Notes: generated by a model not told the origin, from the letters alone. A DNA stretch of 64,000 nt from Acetobacterium tundrae (GCF_008086615.1 NZ_RXYB01000009.1:1-64000), one strand, 5' to 3'. Positions 17,933-27,490 are shown, counted from the first letter of the stretch. Numbers and translations are program-made.

Positions 17933-18694
17933 ATGCATCGTTTTTTTGTGAAATCCGACCAAATTTCAGATCAGAAGATTCTCATTGCAGGTGAGGATTT
18001 TAAACATATTACAAAGGTATTGCGATTGGCAAAGGATGATCTCATCGAGATTTGTGATGGTCAGGGAACGGACTATCAGGTCGCTTTAGAATCACCGGGG
18101 AGTCAGTCCATTTCAGGTATTATCAAGAAAATTTGGGCTTCTCAGGGAGAAACCGCTGATCTTGATGTCACTTTATTTCAGGGGTTGCCCAAGGGAACAA
18201 AAATGGAAGTGATCATTCAAAAGAGTGTGGAATTGGGGGTCAGAGAAATCGTTCCCTTTTCTTCGATGCGCTCAATTTCCCAGATCAAAGATAAAAAGGA
18301 TAAAAAAATCGAACGGTGGCAACGCATCGCTTATGAAGCGGCCAAACAATCCAAACGGGGGATTGTTCCAACGGTAAAAGAACTTCATACCTTAAAGGCA
18401 ATCCTTAACAAAGTTTCCGATTTTGATTTGCTGCTGTTGGCTTATGAGGATGAAAACAAACAGACGCTAAAAAAAGTGCTGATGCAGTTTGAAGAAGATA
18501 ATGAATCGCGAAAACGGCTGAAGATCGGCGTCATCATCGGACCGGAAGGCGGATTTGATCCGCTAGAGGTGCTGCACTGCCGGGAGGTCGGAGCTGCGAG
18601 TGTTTCGCTGGGGAAACGCATTTTAAGAACGGAAACGGCGGGAATGGTGGTGTTGAGTCAATTGAATTTCTGGAAAGAAGGTGGACAGAGTTAA
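17933..18694 (+). CDS. rsmE: 16S rRNA m3U1498 methyltransferase
   Basis: 253 aa from ATG at 17933 (MHRFFVKSDQ). The open frame extends upstream into prmA, but the family starts here. SPOUT-type fold with the knot motif VIIGPEGGFDPLEV and SLGKRILRTETAG at the C-terminus, the SAM-binding trefoil. It methylates U1498 in 16S rRNA. Separated from prmA by one base and one base short of the mtaB ATG, a very tight operon. Confidence 0.95.
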   Translation: MHRFFVKSDQISDQKILIAGEDFKHITKVLRLAKDDLIEICDGQGTDYQVALESPGSQSISGIIKKIWASQGETADLDVTLFQGLPKGTKMEVIIQKSVELGVREIVPFSSMRSISQIKDKKDKKIERWQRIAYEAAKQSKRGIVPTVKELHTLKAILNKVSDFDLLLLAYEDENKQTLKKVLMQFEEDNESRKRLKIGVIIGPEGGFDPLEVLHCREVGAASVSLGKRILRTETAGMVVLSQLNFWKEGGQS

Positions 18695-18695
18695 G

Positions 18696-20009
18696 ATGAA
18701 TAGTTCTCAAAAAAAAGTAGCCTTTATGACATTGGGATGCAAGGTAAATACCTATGACAGTGAAGCCATGATGGAAATCTTCGAAAGAGCCGACTATGAA
18801 ATTGTCGATTTTACTGAAATAGCGGACGTGTATGTCATTAACACCTGCACCGTCACTCATTTAGGCGATCAAAAGTCTCGAAAAATGATGCGCCGGGCTA
18901 AACGGCTGAATCCAGATGCCATTATTTGTGCAGTGGGTTGTTATGTTCAGGTTGCTCCGGAAGAAGTTGAAAAGATTGAAGAAGTGGATTTGATGATCGG
19001 GACGAAAAACAGGATTGATATTCTGTCCTTCATTGACGCCCATCTGAAGGACCAAAATCAGCGTGATTTTGTTTCGGATATCATGAGGGAAAAAGTCTTT
19101 GAACCGTTGACGATTTCTGAGGTAAAGGGGAAGACCCGGGCGGTCATAAAAATACAGGAGGGCTGCAATCAGTTTTGCACGTACTGTATTGTGCCTTTCG
19201 CCCGGGGACCGGTGCGAAGCCGAATAAAAGAGGATGTCGTCGCTGAAGTGAAACGCGTGGTTGAAATGGGATATCGAGAAGTGGTGCTTTCGGGTATCCA
19301 TATTGCGTCTTACGGCGTGGATCAGGGAAACACGGACCTGATTGATTTAATCGAGGAGCTTGATAAGATTGACGGTTTAAAACGCATTCGCTTAGGATCC
19401 ATGGAACCTAAGTTTGTCAACGCATCCCGTTTAAAACGTTTGGCGGTACTTGACAGCTTTTGTCCGCATTTCCATTTATCCCTTCAAAGTGGAAGTGATA
19501 CAGTGCTAAAACGCATGAGCCGTCATTACACGACTTCGGAGTATCTTGACATTGTCAGTCAGATTCGGGAAGTCTTTCCATTGGCGGCACTTACTACAGA
19601 TATTATGGTCGGCTTTCCAGGGGAAACTCCAGAAGAGTTTGAGGAGACTTTGGATTTTGCCAGGGCGGTGGGTTTTTATCAAATACACGTATTCAAGTAT
19701 TCCCGGCGTTTGGGAACAAAGGCGGAAAAATTTGATAATCAGGTGGATGAAACAGTGAAAACCCTTAGAAGTCACATCTTGAGCGAATTGACCAATGAGC
19801 TGGAAGAGGCGTTTTTAATAAAAAATGATGGGCAAATCGCGGCGGTTCTTTTTGAGTCGACTCATGATGATAATGGCTATGAAGGACACACCAAAAATTA
19901 CATTCCCGTGGTGCTTAATACCGATGAAAAAATAAATGGTAAAATTATCGAACTTAGGGTATTATATAGGGATACGCATTCTAATAAATTAACAGGAAAT
20001 TTTATATAG
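18696..20009 (+). CDS. mtaB: tRNA t6A37 methylthiotransferase MtaB
   Basis: 437 aa from ATG at 18696; an in-frame GTG at 18681 overlapping rsmE is an alternative. The N-terminal UPF0004 domain has LGCKVNTYDSEA and two further cysteines; the radical SAM cluster is CNQFCTYC followed by IVPFARGPVRSR; a TRAM-like C-terminal region follows. LGCKVN rather than the MiaB-type GCQMN supports MtaB. It adds a methylthio group to t6A37 in ANN-decoding tRNAs. Fits the run of ribosome and tRNA modification genes. Confidence 0.94.
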   Translation: MNSSQKKVAFMTLGCKVNTYDSEAMMEIFERADYEIVDFTEIADVYVINTCTVTHLGDQKSRKMMRRAKRLNPDAIICAVGCYVQVAPEEVEKIEEVDLMIGTKNRIDILSFIDAHLKDQNQRDFVSDIMREKVFEPLTISEVKGKTRAVIKIQEGCNQFCTYCIVPFARGPVRSRIKEDVVAEVKRVVEMGYREVVLSGIHIASYGVDQGNTDLIDLIEELDKIDGLKRIRLGSMEPKFVNASRLKRLAVLDSFCPHFHLSLQSGSDTVLKRMSRHYTTSEYLDIVSQIREVFPLAALTTDIMVGFPGETPEEFEETLDFARAVGFYQIHVFKYSRRLGTKAEKFDNQVDETVKTLRSHILSELTNELEEAFLIKNDGQIAAVLFESTHDDNGYEGHTKNYIPVVLNTDEKINGKIIELRVLYRDTHSNKLTGNFI

Positions 20010-20023
20010 AAGGAGGAAAATAA

Positions 20024-20368
20024 ATGTCTCAGGATTGTATTTTTTGTAAGATTGTCAATAAAGAATTACCATCTGAAATTGTCTATGAGGATGATTTAAT
20101 ATTGGCTTTTAATGACGTAAATCCTCAAGCTCCGGTTCATGTGATCATTGTTCCCAAAGAACATTTTGATTCGCTTTTATCGGTTCCTGCCGGAAACGAC
20201 ATTATTTCTCATATCCATACTGTTGTCAATCGAATCGTATTGAAATTAGGAATAGCAGATTCAGGATTTCGTCTGGTTATTAATTGTGGTAGGGACGGAA
20301 ACCAGACGGTTCCCCATCTTCATTATCATTTATTAGGTGGCAGACCATTATTATGGCCGCCCGGTTGA
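20024..20368 (+). CDS. HIT-family nucleotide-binding hydrolase
   Basis: 114 aa. Begins DCIFCKIVNKELPSEIVYED, with the family CIFC zinc motif, and ends with the histidine triad HLHYHLLGGRP, diagnostic of the HINT/PKCI branch, which hydrolyses purine nucleoside phosphoramidates and aminoacyl-adenylates. AGAAGGAGG lies upstream of ATG at 20024. Sits between mtaB and rpsU as often in clostridia; physiological substrate unknown. Confidence 0.93.
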   Translation: MSQDCIFCKIVNKELPSEIVYEDDLILAFNDVNPQAPVHVIIVPKEHFDSLLSVPAGNDIISHIHTVVNRIVLKLGIADSGFRLVINCGRDGNQTVPHLHYHLLGGRPLLWPPG

Positions 20369-20375
20369 AAAATGA

Positions 20376-20404
20376 TTGACAGAGACCTGGATATTGCATA
20401 TAAT
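20376..20404 (+). promoter_or_regulatory. Promoter of rpsU
   Basis: TTGACA (20376-20381), 17-bp spacer, TATAAT (20399-20404): consensus sigma-A promoter giving a leader of about 65 nt before rpsU. Confidence 0.9.
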
Positions 20405-20474
20405 ATAGTTTGACTCATACCATGTTAATAGATAGTTCCGGAAATTAGCAACGGATTAGAGGGGGGGGTTGAAA

Positions 20475-20657
20475 ATGTCTGAAGTAAAAATCAAAGAAAA
20501 CGAAACACTCGAAAGTGCATTGCGACGTTTTAAAAGAAAAACAGCAATGGCTGGGGTAATGTCTGAAATTCGCAAAAGAGAGCATTATGAAAAGCCAAGC
20601 GTAAAGCGAAAACGAAAATCAGAAGCAGCTAGAAAAAGAAAGATGAAAAAAAGATAG
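20475..20657 (+). CDS. rpsU: 30S ribosomal protein S21
   Basis: 60 aa from ATG at 20475, preceded by a run of nine G residues then TTGAAA, an unusually G-rich Shine-Dalgarno. An in-frame TTG at 20469 lies inside that region and is less likely. [20 protein letters not shown] is the canonical S21 sequence and the tail is strongly basic ([16 protein letters not shown]). Typically followed by yqeY, as here. Confidence 0.98.
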   Translation: MSEVKIKENETLESALRRFKRKTAMAGVMSEIRKREHYEKPSVKRKRKSEAARKRKMKKR

Positions 20658-20668
20658 GATGTGACTAT

Positions 20669-21112
20669 TTGGCATTAAAGGATCAATTACAAGCTGATTT
20701 AAAAACAGCAATGAAAGAAAAAGACAAGGTAAGAAAGTCCACGATTACGTTGATTCGCGCTGCTGTTTTGCAGGTGGAGAAAGATGAAAAAGTGGAGCTT
20801 ACGGATGAACAAATCTTGGAAATTATTGCAAAACAACTTAAACAACGTCGGGATAGCCTGACTGAGTTTGAGAAAGCTAAAAGAGACGATTTAATCCAGC
20901 AGGCTCATGAAGAAATTAAAGTAATCACGAGCTACCTTCCTACACAATTAACGATTGATGAAATCAGAGTTATTGTGAATGAAACAATTCAAGAAACCGG
21001 AGCAATTGACGCAAAAGACATGGGTAAAATTATGGGTGCTCTGATGCCGAAGATAAAAGGTCGTGCGGACGGGAAACTTGTTAATCAAGTTGTCAGAGAA
21101 AGTCTGATATAA
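20669..21112 (+). CDS. yqeY: GatB/YqeY domain protein
   Basis: 147 aa from a TTG start at 20669 (AGGATGTGA upstream; the translated start MALKDQLQADLKTAM matches the family). A YqeY domain related to the C-terminal tail of GatB, the amidotransferase subunit, binds tRNA there; the stand-alone protein's function is not settled. Co-transcribed with rpsU, 11 bp away, and closed by a strong terminator. Confidence 0.92.
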   Translation: MALKDQLQADLKTAMKEKDKVRKSTITLIRAAVLQVEKDEKVELTDEQILEIIAKQLKQRRDSLTEFEKAKRDDLIQQAHEEIKVITSYLPTQLTIDEIRVIVNETIQETGAIDAKDMGKIMGALMPKIKGRADGKLVNQVVRESLI

Positions 21113-21123
21113 TAAAATAAACA

Positions 21124-21155
21124 CAAAGAGGGTTGTCCGTTGGACAGGCCTCTTT
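21124..21155 (+). terminator. Terminator of rpsU-yqeY
   Basis: Stem AAGAGG...TGTCC / GGACA...CCTCTT with a short GTT loop, followed by TTTTTT, 12 bp after the yqeY stop. Confidence 0.88.
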
Positions 21156-21224
21156 TTTGTTATATAATTCTTTAAGATTACGATGATATAATCCTCCCCA
21201 GAGAATAAACAACTGGAGGATTTA

Positions 21225-23615
21225 ATGGAAAACAACATCAACCCTGAAATTGGTCTTACCCAAGCCCAGGTGGACGAAAGGTTAACTGCGGGAATGGTTA
21301 ATATTCAACCCAAATCTAAAACGAAAACCATCAGCAGAATCATTAGAGACAACACATTGACGTTATTTAATCTGCTTAATGTTGTGTTGGCTTTAATGAT
21401 TATTTTTGTTGGGTCTTTTCAAAATCTTCTTTTCATTAATATCGTCATTATTAATACAATCATCGGCATTGTTCAGGAAATTAGAGCAAAAAGAACCATC
21501 GATAAGTTATCGCTTATTTCTCAGCCTCATGTGACCGTTATCCGCGATGGCAATCGCCAGGATATTGTCTTTGAAAGCATTGTATTGGATGATGTGCTGG
21601 TCTTAAAAGCCGGAAAGCAGATACCCTCGGATTCCCGAGTGATCGATGGCGCGTTGGAGGTTAACGAATCTTTATTAACGGGTGAATCGGAATCGGTCAT
21701 AAAACACACTGGGGATGAGCTTTTATCCGGCAGCTTTGTTGTTTCAGGAGAAGCAACCGTTCAGGTGATGCGGATTGGTTTGGATAATTATGCGACAAAA
21801 CTGGTTGAGGCCGTCAAGGTAACCAAAAAGCCAAATTCGGAAATCATGAAAGCCCTGGGTTTTATTATGAAGGCGGTGGGAATTCTAATTGTGCCAATTG
21901 GGCTTTTGCTTTTATATGTGCAAATTATTGGCAGGGGGATGACAATTGAAGCAGGCGTTGTGGCGACCGTGGCGGCATTAATTGGGATGATTCCGGCAGG
22001 GCTGGTATTGCTGACCAGTGTGGCACTGGCGGCTGGCGTGGTCCGATTAGGGCATTTTAAGACCTTAGTGCAGGAACTATATTGCATTGAAACGCTGGCT
22101 AGGGTGGATATCCTGTGTCTGGATAAAACCGGGACCATCACAGAAGGCAATATGGAAGTGCTGTCGCTTGAAACCATCGATAATGTAAAGAATCCGGTTC
22201 AGGCCCTCCGAGCTTTGGTTGCCAATCTTAAAGATGAAAATACCACGAATAAGGCCTTATGTGAGAGTTTCAAAGGCGAAGCGCCAAAGTGGAAGTGTGA
22301 AAAAACGATTCCGTTTTCGTCAGAGCGTAAATGGAGCGGCGCCTATTTCAGCGATGAGGGTTCATTCGTGATTGGTGCTCCGGAATTTGTTTTAGGCCGT
22401 CGATACCCGGAAATCCAGGACAAGGTTGAGGGCTATGCCAGCGAAGGAAGCCGTGTCCTGATATTAGGGTATGCAGCTGATCCTTTTGGTGAAGATGGCA
22501 GTTTGCCTGATAATATTGTGACCCTTGCGCTGATTCCGATGGGGGATAAGATTCGTCATGATGCGAAAAAAACGCTGGAGTTTTTTAGAAACCAGGGGGT
22601 GACCATAAAGGTTATTTCCGGTGATAATCCGCTGACGGTTTCTCAGGTGGCCCGAAGGGCCGGCCTCTGGGATGCGGATAACTATATTGATACGTCAAAA
22701 CTTAAAACAGATGAAGCCGTTAAGGCGGCGGCGCTATCCTATTCGGTTTTTGGCCGGGTGACACCGAAGCAAAAACAGCTTTTGATTCAAGCTCTTAAAG
22801 AAGCGGATCATACGGTGGCGATGACCGGGGATGGCGTGAACGATGTGCTGGCCTTAAGGGAAGCGGATTGCAGTATTGCCATGGCGGAAGGGAGCGATGC
22901 GGTGCGTCAGGTTTCGCAACTGGTATTGCTGGATTCGAACTTTGCAAGCTTTACCCGAGTGTTAATGGAAGGTCGCCGAGTGATCAACAATATCACTAGA
23001 GCTGCGTCACTTTTTTTAGTTAAAACCATGTTTTCATTAATGTTGGCAATTATTGTTATTATTGCCAACGGCGCTTATCCTTTTGCCCCGATTCAGCTGA
23101 CCTTAATCAGTGCTCTGACCATTGGTGTACCATCGGTTTTTTTGGCATTGGAGCCAAATAAGAATCGGGTAACGGGAAAGTTTCTTGATACGGTTTTTAA
23201 AAAATCTCTGCCTGGGGCATTGACGGTGGTCTTCAATGTGGTGATGATCATGGTCATCGGATCGCATATATCGCTTAATTATGAGGAAATATCAACTTTG
23301 GCGGTGATCGTAACGGGCGTGATTGGCTTTGTCATACTTTTCAGAGTGTGCCAACCCATGGACAATAAACGTTGGGGATTATTTTTCACCATGATGGTGT
23401 CTTTTGTAGCCTGCATACTTTTTTTCGAGGACTTTTTTTTCCTGCTACCAATTCAAGGGTTTACACTGGGTATGCTGATTATTTTAGGAAGCACTATTTT
23501 AGATATTTATCCTTTGATTAAATTTTTCAGTTGGAGTGCTGTAAAAATTGAAGACGGTATTGATCGGTGGGAAAACAGCAAAAAAATGACGAAACCAACG
23601 GCATTGGAAAAATAG
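21225..23615 (+). CDS. Cation-transporting P-type ATPase
   Basis: 796 aa. Complete P-type set: actuator-domain LTGES, phosphorylation site DKTGT in LCLDKTGTITEG (about residue 299), and hinge MTGDGVNDVLALREADCSIA. About ten hydrophobic segments: two before the actuator domain, two around 210-270 with IPAGLVLLTS, and about six after residue 590. TM4 lacks the PEGL of SERCA-type pumps. The overall layout resembles the CtpE-like branch, for which calcium has been proposed, but the ion cannot be fixed here. Monocistronic, with TATAAT at 21187-21192 as a possible -10 box. Confidence 0.92.
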   Translation: MENNINPEIGLTQAQVDERLTAGMVNIQPKSKTKTISRIIRDNTLTLFNLLNVVLALMIIFVGSFQNLLFINIVIINTIIGIVQEIRAKRTIDKLSLISQPHVTVIRDGNRQDIVFESIVLDDVLVLKAGKQIPSDSRVIDGALEVNESLLTGESESVIKHTGDELLSGSFVVSGEATVQVMRIGLDNYATKLVEAVKVTKKPNSEIMKALGFIMKAVGILIVPIGLLLLYVQIIGRGMTIEAGVVATVAALIGMIPAGLVLLTSVALAAGVVRLGHFKTLVQELYCIETLARVDILCLDKTGTITEGNMEVLSLETIDNVKNPVQALRALVANLKDENTTNKALCESFKGEAPKWKCEKTIPFSSERKWSGAYFSDEGSFVIGAPEFVLGRRYPEIQDKVEGYASEGSRVLILGYAADPFGEDGSLPDNIVTLALIPMGDKIRHDAKKTLEFFRNQGVTIKVISGDNPLTVSQVARRAGLWDADNYIDTSKLKTDEAVKAAALSYSVFGRVTPKQKQLLIQALKEADHTVAMTGDGVNDVLALREADCSIAMAEGSDAVRQVSQLVLLDSNFASFTRVLMEGRRVINNITRAASLFLVKTMFSLMLAIIVIIANGAYPFAPIQLTLISALTIGVPSVFLALEPNKNRVTGKFLDTVFKKSLPGALTVVFNVVMIMVIGSHISLNYEEISTLAVIVTGVIGFVILFRVCQPMDNKRWGLFFTMMVSFVACILFFEDFFFLLPIQGFTLGMLIILGSTILDIYPLIKFFSWSAVKIEDGIDRWENSKKMTKPTALEK

Positions 23616-23701
23616 TAACGGACGATTTCTGCTGGCACGCAGCCAGACTCTCTATAAATCTAATTTAAGTCTTGCCGAAACTTCATGTACACAACCATAC
23701 T

Positions 23702-23778
23702 GTAGGGGCGATCCATGATCGCCCGTTGACGTTTGCATAAAAGATCCACGGTATCGGGCGATTAAGAATCGCCCCTAC
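23702..23778. repeat. REPIN upstream of the tRNA cluster
   Basis: A 77-bp pair of palindromes starting GTAGGGGCGATCCATG and ending GAATCGCCCCTAC. Lies in the 23616-23979 gap together with the tRNA promoters. Confidence 0.88.
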
Positions 23779-23850
23779 AGGCGTAAAAAAGGCAACGCCT
23801 CATTTGAGATTTGTCTGCCTAAAAATAGTTTGATAATTTAAAAAAAAAGC

Positions 23851-23965
23851 TTGCATTTGCATATTAAAACGTGCTATACTTAGCAAGTCGTCAAAGATAA
23901 GAAAAATAATTCGAACAAGGAATCATTTAACTGTCCTTGACAAAACACAAAAAAACATTTATAAT
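23851..23965 (+). promoter_or_regulatory. Two tandem promoters of the tRNA cluster
   Basis: Upstream: TTGCAT (23851-23856), 18 bp, TATACT (23875-23880). Downstream: TTGACA (23937-23942), 17 bp, TATAAT (23960-23965), a perfect consensus 14 bp before tRNA-Pro. The closer one is the better supported. Confidence 0.85.
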
Positions 23966-23979
23966 AAATAACGTTGTAT

Positions 23980-24056
23980 CGAGGTGTAGCGCAGTTTGGT
24001 AGCGCACCTGGTTTGGGACCAGGGGGCCGGAGGTTCGAATCCTCTCACCTCGACCA
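23980..24056 (+). tRNA. tRNA-Pro (TGG)
   Basis: 77-nt cloverleaf including an encoded CCA. Acceptor CGAGGTG / CACCTCG, anticodon stem CCTGG / CCAGG with loop TTTGGGA (anticodon TGG), and T loop TTCGAAT. Confidence 0.97.
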
Positions 24057-24079
24057 TTTTTTTTTAAAATGCTATTTTG

Positions 24080-24156
24080 GGGCCTTTAGCTCAGTTGGTT
24101 AGAGCAACCGGCTCATAACCGGTAGGTCCGGGGTTCGAGCCCCTGAAGGCCCACCA
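24080..24156 (+). tRNA. tRNA with CAT anticodon, probably Ile2
   Basis: 77 nt with encoded CCA. Acceptor GGGCCTT / AAGGCCC, anticodon stem ACCGG / CCGGT, loop CTCATAA. The GGCTCATAACC anticodon arm and the body resemble Firmicutes isoleucine tRNA with lysidine at C34, rather than elongator Met, which usually has GGTTCATACCC. Identity depends on TilS modification, which cannot be seen in DNA. Confidence 0.85.
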
Positions 24157-24162
24157 TATTTT

Positions 24163-24230
24163 TATGCCCAAATAGGATAAATGGTCGGTATAAGTAGAGA
24201 ACCCAAATCTTTGATTTGGTGTGAATCACT
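24163..24230 (+). pseudogene. Possible tRNA-Phe 5' fragment
   Basis: TATGCCCAAATAG (24163-24175) is identical to the bases at the start of tRNA-Phe (24289-24301), and further on TCGGTA...GTAGAG resembles its D arm. No anticodon arm, T arm or CCA follows. May be the remnant of a partial duplication. Confidence 0.4.
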
Positions 24231-24291
24231 TAGTTAGGCAAAGTTGCTTTTTAACAAACATATGAAGACAAAAATAAATTAAGTTGTATAT

Positions 24292-24367
<76 letters not shown>

Positions 24368-24503
24368 CTTTTCAAATAACAGCGTAGGCTGTTTTTTTAT
24401 TTTTTGAAAAAAAATAAATTTAATAATATTTTCGGGATTCGTTCACAAAAAAAACACATTACTGTTGTACAATTGTTACAAATAGTCGAAAGGGTGCGAA
24501 TTG

Positions 24504-25796
24504 ATGAGAAAAAGAGTTAAAAGGAAAAAACGTAAGAGGATTGTCATTGGCCTTGTTCTGATAACATTGGCGACAATGGGGTTTGCCTGTGTTGGAGTTT
24601 TTGCAAATTCATCGGGGATAATGAATAGTTCGATTGCGGCTTTAGGTAATAATGCATCCGATGAAGATACTCGGGTGGTAAAAGTACGGGAAGGCGGAAA
24701 GACAATTGATCAGGCGATGCTGACGCCGATTAAAAAGTATTTTGAAACAACCTTTGCGGCAACCGCTGATTTGAAAACAACCGATATTACCGATTTGTTT
24801 TCTGATCCATCCAGTGAAAATGCCCAGATTAACCAAAGTGCCCTGAATTATATCATTAATTTAAGACTTAATCAGAGTAATGATTTAAAGATGACAAATT
24901 ATGAGTGTGGTATAACCATCTCAGAAATAAACAATAATGCCGGAGAGATTGAAGTGGTTGTCACCGAAGATCATACTGTAAATTTTGCTTTCATTCCTGA
25001 CGTTGATTCGTCAAGCAGCGGAATAAAACACACCTTTTACTTAAAAAAAGTTGGAAATAGTTATGTAATTACGGAGCATTATAAAGATGAAGACAGTTTT
25101 ACTATGATCCAGGAAGCTGTCGAAGCTGGCACGGGCGATCCGGAAGCAGTAGCTGATCAGCTGCTAAGCGAATCTTTAGCTAATGTGGAGGAATTATCAT
25201 CGGAAAAGAAAGCTTATAATTCCGGCGCAGCGGAATCTCAGGAAGCGGCTGTGGACAATAAGTATGACGCGGCGGCGGCAGTGAAATATGCGATGGCATG
25301 GGTCGATCCGAAAAAAGTGATACGTAATGAGAATAAATACAGTGCATATGACGAATATGGCGGGAATTGCAATAATTATATTTCGCAATGCCTGTTTGCC
25401 GGGGGGATACCCATGGACTACATCGGTGATGTTGACACCCAATGGAAATGGTACGGGGAAACGATTGATCTGGATGAAACAGATTCGGGCCGGAGTCCGG
25501 CCTGGACAGGTGTTGAAGAATTTTATACCTATGCTAGTGAAAATACCGGATATGGATTAGAAGCCATTGTTGACGATAACGTCTTTAGCGGATCGGCTGG
25601 TGATATTTTACAGTATGGTCAGGATGATGAGTGGCTTCATTCAGTTATCATTACAAAGGTCATTAAAGATAGCAATGGAAATATGCTGGATTATCTGATT
25701 AATTCAAATACCACGGATCGAATAAATTATCCGGCTAGTGCCTATGGTTATTCAGATCTCCGCTTAATCAAAATCGAGGGTTGGAATGAAAACTGA
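24504..25796 (+). CDS. Secreted/anchored putative amidase-domain protein
   Basis: 430 aa. A very basic start (MRKRVKRKKRKR) and a hydrophobic segment at about 14-35 form an export signal or anchor. Residues 60-240 are an unassigned extracellular region resembling the helper regions of this family. The C-terminal region from about 255 matches the putative amidase domain (Amidase_6): YDAAAAVKYAMAWVDP, the catalytic-type motif GGNCNNYISQCLFAGG, and WLHSVIITKV with the histidine. Probable role is peptidoglycan or peptide amide hydrolysis outside the cell. AAAGGGTG precedes the start; an in-frame TTG lies one codon earlier. Ends in a long terminator. Confidence 0.85.
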   Translation: MRKRVKRKKRKRIVIGLVLITLATMGFACVGVFANSSGIMNSSIAALGNNASDEDTRVVKVREGGKTIDQAMLTPIKKYFETTFAATADLKTTDITDLFSDPSSENAQINQSALNYIINLRLNQSNDLKMTNYECGITISEINNNAGEIEVVVTEDHTVNFAFIPDVDSSSSGIKHTFYLKKVGNSYVITEHYKDEDSFTMIQEAVEAGTGDPEAVADQLLSESLANVEELSSEKKAYNSGAAESQEAAVDNKYDAAAAVKYAMAWVDPKKVIRNENKYSAYDEYGGNCNNYISQCLFAGGIPMDYIGDVDTQWKWYGETIDLDETDSGRSPAWTGVEEFYTYASENTGYGLEAIVDDNVFSGSAGDILQYGQDDEWLHSVIITKVIKDSNGNMLDYLINSNTTDRINYPASAYGYSDLRLIKIEGWNEN

Positions 25797-25820
25797 TAGT
25801 TGATTTAACGAATAAAATAT

Positions 25821-25895
25821 AAAGGCCGATTAGTTTATCTGGTGAGATGTTTTATTAAAAAACATTTCACGATAAATAAATAATCGGCCTTTATT
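25821..25895 (+). terminator. Long hairpin terminator after the amidase gene
   Basis: A stem of more than 30 bp with small interruptions: AAAGGCCGATTA (25821-25832) pairs with TAATCGGCCTTT (25881-25892), and inner arms such as ATGTTTT pair with AAAACAT. Followed by ATTA. Symmetrical enough to work on both strands. Confidence 0.85.
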
Positions 25896-25995
25896 AATGT
25901 CTCTTCATCAATAGGATAAAGCACGATGCTGTGTCGTGAGAGTGGTTTGCATCGTGTCAAGGTCTGTACTTTGAAATGGTCAAATGCATTTTGCT

Positions 25996-26072
25996 GTAGG
26001 CACGATCCATGATCGCCCGAAAACGCTGGTTTTCAATAAAAACGCCTGCGGGCGATCATGGATCGCCCCTAC
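25996..26072. repeat. REPIN between the amidase and DUF815 genes
   Basis: 77 bp from GTAGGCACGATCC to GATCGCCCCTAC, between the 3' ends of two convergent genes. The remainder of 25797-26161 holds the long terminator and nothing else recognised. Confidence 0.85.
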
Positions 26073-26161
26073 AAAAATAATTATAGTTTAGGATTCGTAA
26101 AGCGGTTTCTATTTTTATCATAACCGATTCGCCCCATCGAAATTAAATAATATTTGAGGTT

Positions 26162-27490
26162 TTAGCTAGCTGTTTCTTTTTGAAACTGCTTTTGTTCAGC
26201 AAATAAATAATGAACCAGCTGCTCGGCTGTTCGACCAGAAGTATTGATATGACGTGCTCCCCAGGCGATGGCTCGAGAATCGAGCTCTTCAGGAGTCATG
26301 TTTAATCCCATTGATTGAGCTAAATCATGGACAATGGCCAGATATTCTTTTTGATTTGGAGTGGAATAGGTTAGAATTAAACCAAATCGACTGCTGAGCG
26401 ATAGTTTTTCTTCCAGAACTTCCCGGGCGTTGACGGCGTCCTGGCGTTCGCTGAATCGTTCCTCGACTAAATGACGTCGATTGGAGGTGGCATAAATCCG
26501 CACATTGTTTGGATTTTGTTCAAGGGAACCTTCCAGAACGCCCTTGAGTATTTTATAATCCTGGTCTCTTGTTTCAAAGGTGAGATCATCAATAAAAAGG
26601 ATAAAAGGATAAGGACGATGTTCAAGCTGCTTGAAAAGCTGTGGAATCAGACCCAGCTGATCGCGCTTAATTTCAATCATTCTAAGCCGGGTATCTGAAA
26701 AAATATCGAGCAACGCTCGAACGGTTGATGATTTTCCGGTCCCCATGCTTCCTTGCAACAAAACATTAAGTCCCTGATTATAATCGATTAAGGCTTGAGT
26801 GTTTTGAATGATTTCCTGCTTTTGAAAAGTATTGCCGACTAAATCATCCATCGTTTGCGTACTTTCATTGATAATGGGAAGAATCTGTCCCTGGCTATTT
26901 AGTTTGAAAGAGGAATGATTTAAGAATATTCCAAAACCGTGTTTGTAAATATATTCGCTTAATGTTTTAAGAAATTGTTCCGGATCGTTTTTTCGAATGG
27001 CAGCATTGAAAGATGCTTCATCTGTGGATAGCGGAAAAATCGCTTTTGAAAAAATATTTTCGGTAAGGATATCATTTTCCTTGATTAATGCATCCCAGGA
27101 AAAATTTAACATTTGTAACAAAATCGCGACATCGTCAAGCATGCTTTCAAAAAAGGGATGGTTCTTTGTTAACAACTGCGATTCACAAAAAAGAGTGAAA
27201 GGGTTTTCGTCATCAAAAAAGTGTCTGAGAATCATGTATTGCCAAAGTGAATCACCAACAGGGTGAGTGGGTTTGCTAGGCTTCTTTTCCATCGCTCCCT
27301 TAATAAGGAGTGAATTTAGTTGGTAGTAAGCATCCCAAAACTCCTGCGAAGGGCTGGAATTAAGATTCTTTTCAGATTCAGTTAATACGTTTAAAAAACT
27401 TTTTATAATGGGTGTATCATTAATATTTCTAAAAAAAACTAGCCGCAGTGGGCTGGTACTGGTAAAAGGTTCATTCATAATATTATTCAT
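26162..27490 (-). CDS. DUF815-family AAA+ ATPase
   Basis: 442 aa. The N-terminal half (to about 215) is unassigned. The C-terminal half is an AAA+ domain: Walker A LLQGSMGTGKSSTVRAL, Walker B FILFIDDLTFE, sensor-like YATSNRRHLVEE, then FGLILTYSTPNQKEYL. This is the DUF815 pattern; some members sit with stress or cell-division genes but the function is unknown. Start ATG at 27490 has GGTGA upstream on the minus strand. It stands alone and converges with the amidase gene. Confidence 0.88.
   Translation of the reverse strand: MNNIMNEPFTSTSPLRLVFFRNINDTPIIKSFLNVLTESEKNLNSSPSQEFWDAYYQLNSLLIKGAMEKKPSKPTHPVGDSLWQYMILRHFFDDENPFTLFCESQLLTKNHPFFESMLDDVAILLQMLNFSWDALIKENDILTENIFSKAIFPLSTDEASFNAAIRKNDPEQFLKTLSEYIYKHGFGIFLNHSSFKLNSQGQILPIINESTQTMDDLVGNTFQKQEIIQNTQALIDYNQGLNVLLQGSMGTGKSSTVRALLDIFSDTRLRMIEIKRDQLGLIPQLFKQLEHRPYPFILFIDDLTFETRDQDYKILKGVLEGSLEQNPNNVRIYATSNRRHLVEERFSERQDAVNAREVLEEKLSLSSRFGLILTYSTPNQKEYLAIVHDLAQSMGLNMTPEELDSRAIAWGARHINTSGRTAEQLVHYLFAEQKQFQKETAS

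Noticed and set aside
24080-24156. Elongator tRNA-Met
   Set aside because: The anticodon arm GGCTCATAACC and the body resemble Firmicutes Ile2 more than Met; kept as tRNA-CAT, probably Ile2.
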